NCBI RefSeq assembly: GCF_030052815.1
Contig: NC_079496.1
Coordinates: 82,139,652-82,203,651, forward strand
Origin: Hevea brasiliensis
Lineage: Eukaryota; Streptophyta; Magnoliopsida; Malpighiales; Euphorbiaceae
Direction: 5' to 3'
Length of the DNA stretch: 64,000 nt
Position 1 is the first letter of the stretch, and each line of letters starts with the position of its first letter. Below are positions 59,471-64,000 of this stretch, piece by piece. The notes under the pieces were generated by a model. It ran no database searches and was not told the DNA's origin. It worked only from the letters and a program-made list of their open reading frames with translations. The translations under genes and the position numbers were made by a program.

Positions 59471-61520
59471 CAGCTCCTATGATTGCCGAAGCATCTATTC
59501 AGAGTCCTGCTTTCAGAGGTTCATAGTCTGTTGGTAGAGGAAGAGGCAGAGGTAGAGGCACTACTTCTGGCAGTTAGGGCACTGTTGGTCAGTCAGCACA
59601 AGGAAGTGCTTTAGCCAGAGTCTACACAATGAGATAGCGAGAAGAGGCTGAGACTTCTGATGTTGTAGCTGATACATTCTCTATCTCTGATCAAGAAGTA
59701 TTTGTGTTGTTTGATCTGGGTTCAACCCATTCATATGTTAGTGCTAGCATAGTCAGTTCACTTGTTGTTCCGTGTGTCAAAATGGGTTTTGAAGTGCTAG
59801 TAACTAGTCCGTTAGGACAAGAGGTCTGGGTCAATAGAATTTATAGAGACTGTCCTTTGGTGATCCAAGGACATGTTTTTCTGTCAGATTTGATTGAAAT
59901 GCCCTTCAGAGAGTATGATATTATCTTGGGCATGGATTGGTTAGCCAGGCATCACGCCATGATTGACTGTAGACTGAAGACAGTCACTTTTGGTCTCCCT
60001 TTGTATGGTGATGTGGTAATACATGGGGAGAGGCATTTGCTGCCATCAAACATCATTTTAGCTACACTACCCAGAAGGATGATCAGAAAGGGGTGTGAAG
60101 TATACTTGGCACATGTGATAGACACCCAAGTGGGGAGTCCAGCATTGAGGGACATCCCTATGGTATGTGATTTTCCGGATGTGTTTCCTGATGAATTGTC
60201 AGAATTACCTCTAGAAAGAGAGGTGCAGTTTGAGATTGATGTTATGCCTGGTGTGGACCCAATCTCCATAATGCCATATAGAATGGCACTTGCAGAATTG
60301 AAGGACTTGAAAGTGCAGTTGCAAGAGCTGCTTGACAAGGGCTTTATCCGCCCCAGTGTGTCACCTTGGGGAGCGCCAGTGTTGTTTGTTAAGAAGAAAG
60401 AAGGCACTCTCCGGTTATGCATTGACTATCGGTAGTTGAATAAGGTGACAATAAAGAACAGATACCCATTGCCCCGCATTGATGACTTATTTGATCAGCT
60501 GAGGGGTGCAGCTGTGTTTTCCAAAATTGACCTGAGATCAGGTTATTATCAGCTGAAAGTACAAGAGTAGAGTATTCCTAAAACTACTTTTAGAACCCGC
60601 TATGGCCATTATGAGTTCTTGGTCATGCCATTCAGGTTAACTAATGCTCCGGCTGCTTTTATGGATCTGATGAACACTATCTTCAGACCATACCTCGATC
60701 AGTTTGTTGTGGTATTTATTGATGATATATTGGTCTATTCGAGGAATGCAGAAGAGCACGATAGACATCTACAGATTGTACTGCAGACTTTGAGGGAGAA
60801 ACAGCTATACGCCAAATTGTCGAAGTGTGAATTTTGGCTGAAGGAAATATCTTTCTTGGGGCATGTAGTATCAAAAGAGGGCATTAAGGTAGATCCAAGT
60901 AAGATTGAAGCTGTCCTTAATTGGAGGCCACCCAGAAATATCACGGAGAGTCGTAGTTTTTTGGGTTTAGCTAGATACTACCGTCGATTTGTGAAGGGAT
61001 TCTCCATGTTGGCATCTCCATTGACCAAGCTGCTTAGAAAAGATGTGAAATTTCAGTGGACGGATAAATGCCAGCAGAGTTTTGATGAATTGAAGAAATG
61101 TTTGACTGAAGCTCCAGTTCTTACTTTACCGATTCCGGGTAAAGAATACACAGTTTATAGTGATGCTTCTCACAATGGGTTAGGCTGTGTATTGATACAA
61201 GATTGAAATGTCATTGCCTATGCATCACGCTAGCTAAAACCGCATGAGAGGAACTATCCGACACATGATTTAGAGCTTGCAGCTATTGTGTTTGCTCTTA
61301 AGATCTGAAGACACTATTTGTATGGGGAGAAATGCTACATCTACACAGATCATAAGAGTTTGAAGTATTTGGGCACCCAGAAAGAGTTGAATTTGAGACA
61401 GAGGAGATGGTTAGAGTTGATAAAAGACTATGATTGTCTGATAGACTATTAGCCAGGAAAACCTAATGTTGTGGCCGATGCCTTAAGTCACAAGACTATG
61501 GCAAGTCTACGAGTTACTCC
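59471..61520 (+). pseudogene. pol: Gypsy J pol: protease, reverse transcriptase, RNase H
   Basis: Protease reads [15 protein letters not shown], with Leu where H and B have Pro after the active Asp, then [13 protein letters not shown] follows with [17 protein letters not shown], the [10 protein letters not shown] site at about 60717, [10 protein letters not shown] and [10 protein letters not shown]. RNase H has [10 protein letters not shown] and TDHKSLKYL. Stops at 59524, 59575, 59635, 60433, 60568, 61204, 61231, 61306 and 61450 stand mostly where H reads CAG, CGA or TGG. The protease/RT part 59704-60435 and RT part 60619-61206 are open. Confidence 0.85.
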
Positions 61521-63041
61521 TTTGTCTATGGTACATGAGTTAAGATCATTGCATGCCAGCTTAAAGATTAATGATGATGGGCAGACAGCAGTTGCATGGC
61601 ATGTACAGCCAGTGTTGATTGATTAGATTAGAATGGCTGCTCAGAATGACCAGAAGTATCAGAAATTATTAGAAGTAGTCTGGCAGGGCAAGAAACCAGA
61701 ATTCTCAATCAGAGATGATGGTCTACTACTACATCAGGGCAAAATATGTGTTCCTAATGATGTTGATTTGAGGCAGATCATTTTGAAGGAAGCACATGAG
61801 TCTCCTTTTTCCATGCACCCTGGTGACACAAAAATGTACAGAGGGCTAAAGAAGCATTACTGGTGGATGGGTATAAAAAGAGATGTGGCAGAGTTTGTTT
61901 CCAAATGCCTAACTTGTCAGTAAGTAAAGGCAGAGCACCAAGTACCCGCTGGGTTGTTACATCCACTACCAGTACCAGAATGGAAATGGGAGAGAATAAC
62001 AATGGATTTTTTTATGGGACTTCCGAGGACACAGAAAAGTCATGATGCAGTATGGGTCATTTGTTGACAGACTGACCAAGTCTGCTCATTTTCTACCAAT
62101 TCGAATGGACTACAGTTTAGAAAGATTGGCTAGGTTATACATTGATGAGATTGTGAGACTACATGGAGTGCGATTCATCAGACGTATGCAGATCCTAGGT
62201 TCACTTCTAGATTCTGAGGTAGTCTTCAGAGAGACCTAGGAACTAGATTGAACTTCAGTATGGCATTCCACCCACAGACAGATGGCCAATCTGAGAGGGT
62301 AATTCAGATCTTGGAGGACATGCTATGAGCTTGTGTGATTGAGTTTGAGGGCAGTTGGGACACACACTTGCCTTTGATTGAGTTTGCTTACAACAATAGC
62401 TACCAATCATGCATTGGGATGCCTCCATATGAAGCTTTGTATGGCAGAAAATGTAGAACCCAGTTGTGTTGGGATGACGTGGGTGAAAGAAAGATGATTG
62501 GACCCGAAATTGTTCAGCAAACCGAGGAGAAGATTAGAGTGATCAGAGATCAACTTAAGACAGCATCAGACCATCAGAAGTCCTACATTGATTTAAAGAG
62601 AAGAGCTATTGAGTATGCAGTGGGTGAGAAAGTATTCCTCAAGGTTTCCCCTTGGAAGAGAATTATGAGATTCGGCAGAAAGGGGAAACTGAGTCCTCGT
62701 TTCATTAGGCCATATGAGGTTCTAGAAAGAGTGGGTCCTTTGGCATATCGTTTGGTACTACCTCTAGAGTTAGAGAAGATAAATAATGTCTTCCATGTGT
62801 TTATATTGAGGAGGTATCGATCAGACCCATCTCATGTACTACCAGTAGAGGAAATTGAAGTGAATCTAGACCTCACATAAGAGGAAGAACCTATGGAGAT
62901 TCTGGCTTATGAGATGAAATAGCTACGGAACAGGTAGATACCGTTGGTAAAAGTGTTGTGGAACCATCATTCAGGCCAAGAAGCTACTTGGGAACGAGAG
63001 GAGAACATGAGGAGACAACACCTACAACTGTTCAGAGAGTG
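61521..63041 (+). pseudogene. pol: Gypsy J integrase
   Basis: Zinc-binding part 61633-61923 (HESPFSMHPG, CLTCQ); first core part near 62000; a garbled stretch at 62178-62193, the same as in H, where the second catalytic Asp is expected; DGQSERVIQ with the third residue at about 62290; and an open part 62335-62880 with DTHLPLIEFAYNN, YGRKCRTQLCW, KVSPWKR and VFHVFILRRY. The EATWERE end at 62985 is kept. Stops at 62920 and 62935 replace Gln. Not functional. Confidence 0.82.
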
Positions 63042-63076
63042 ATACCAGGTAAAAATTTTGAGATGAAATTTATTTT

Positions 63077-63090
63077 AAAGGGAGGAGAAT
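63077..63090 (+). other. Gypsy J polypurine tract
   Basis: AAAGGGAGGAGAAT before the LTR; it is less pure than that of H. Confidence 0.75.
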
Positions 63091-64000
63091 TGTAACACCC
63101 CTATTTACATACCTTGGTATATTTCACTATTCCGGTGACCGGTGTCGGTCCAGACAACTGAGGAGATTAGAACCATACTTAAGACAACTAGATAAGCCAT
63201 AAACACAAATAATTAGTAATTGCTAATTAGTTAAGTATAAATAAGAAAAACAGAACATAAGAAGTTAAAAGAGCCGAGAGTCACAGCGATGGGTGACCTT
63301 CTCAGGAATGACTGCGAAGTTGATTTAAACTCAAATTTCGAATTGTAGAATGTGATGCCGCGGTCCTTAGGACCATTACGAACACAGTGGAAAAGAGAAA
63401 ATCATGAAAAAGAATTGTTAAGCTAGTCAAATAATTAGGTCAGGGAACCAAAAGAAATATTGAATTATTTGCAAACTGGGTTGAACCGGCAAGGCGCAAT
63501 TCGGTCAATTGGCCTCGAGAGCTGACTTCTGACCTAACTATCAAATAAAATTAGAGAAAAGAAAATTGTGAAATAAATAATTAAATTGAAGAAGTTATGT
63601 GAAAATAAAAGGAAAAGAAAACAAGCTTAATGAAAGGTTATTACATCATCATGGTGACATCATATATGAGGTCATAATTAATTTTTTATTTACTTGATAA
63701 TTTGACTAAGTCAATTAAAGGATAAATATAAAAAATAAAGAAATAAAATTCATTTCCCTTCTTCCCTTCCAAGCCGGCAGAAACTCCTTCTCTCCCTCCT
63801 CCATGATTATCCACCATTAAAGAGTTATTCAATCTTGAATAACTTGATGTTCTTTCACTAAAATTAACCCTAAACCCTAGAAAGCTTCTTAAAAACCCTA
63901 GACAAGAAGTATAGAAGAAAGAAGGAGGAAGAAAAATAGAAAATTGAAGTTTTGGGAATCCAAAGCAAGGGTTAGAGTTTCAACTCTCTATTTCCTAAAT
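63091..64000 (+). repeat. Gypsy J 3' LTR, cut by window end
   Basis: It begins TGTAACACCCC and matches 38104-38800 of H at about the level expected of an older copy. From about 63600 it departs from H in the AT-rich promoter region and then shows a pyrimidine-rich stretch. No gene is seen. Confidence 0.85.

Larger units (their letters stand above)
58209..64000 (+). mobile_element. Gypsy J (family T2), 5' LTR missing, runs off window
   Basis: It begins inside the PBS (ATCAGAGC at 58211) and keeps gag, pol, PPT and the first 910 bases of the 3' LTR. It aligns with H all along but carries more stops, so it is the older copy. No 5' LTR or duplication is present at the joint with E. Confidence 0.85.

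Overview
The window is a piece of plant nuclear heterochromatin made almost entirely of LTR retrotransposons nested in one another. It has no convincing host gene, rRNA or tRNA gene. A flowering plant, probably a eudicot, is indicated by three things: a Ty1/copia family with 2.1-kb LTRs, several Ty3/gypsy families of the chromovirus (Tekay/Del-like) type with 3.5-4.4-kb LTRs, and primer-binding sites that all match plant initiator tRNA-Met (TGGTATCAGAGC). I could not assign a species. Family names used below are local: C1 is the copia family (copies A, D, F, G), T1 is gypsy with 3.46-kb LTRs (K, B, E), T2 is gypsy with 3.72-kb LTRs (H, J), and T3 is a non-coding gypsy derivative with 4.42-kb LTRs (I).

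Left half (1-24584), mostly minus strand: LTR K (1-3213) is cut by the window edge. About 144 unassigned bases follow, then copia D. The D gag gene is split by copia A (TSD TCATG at 3777-3781 and 21600-21604). A carries a 3' LTR, degenerate pol and gag, a long structured leader, a PBS and a 5' LTR. That 5' LTR region is rearranged: a full-length chimeric LTR (11662-13767) is followed by the 5' two thirds of gypsy B (13768-20402) and then the other part of an A LTR (20403-21599). The rest of D (gag start, leader, truncated LTR) runs to 24584.

Right half (24585-64000), mostly plus strand: gypsy E pol (24585-25305) is interrupted by a solo copia LTR F (TSD CTTTC at 25301-25305 and 57209-57213) and resumes at 57214. 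Copia G sits inside F in the opposite orientation. G was itself hit twice: by gypsy H in its leader (TSD TGGAT at 29533-29537 and 41825-41829) and by the non-coding element I in its RNase H region (TSD CTGGA at 45158-45162 and 55091-55095). E ends at about 58208, fused to the internal region of gypsy J, whose 3' LTR starts at 63091 and runs off the window.

How the parts work: in each coding copy gag makes the capsid, and pol encodes protease, reverse transcriptase, RNase H and integrase (order PR-IN-RT-RH in copia, PR-RT-RH-IN in gypsy). No copy reads as intact here. The most interesting signals lie outside the coding regions: a position-conserved hairpin with different stem sequences in the LTRs of three gypsy families, a 10-unit hairpin array and a threefold motif in the copia leader, two tandem arrays inside the T3 LTR, and clustered mismatches at CTG/CAG sites in H and I that look like consensus errors. 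Every statement rests on reading the sequence and comparing copies within the window; no database search was possible.
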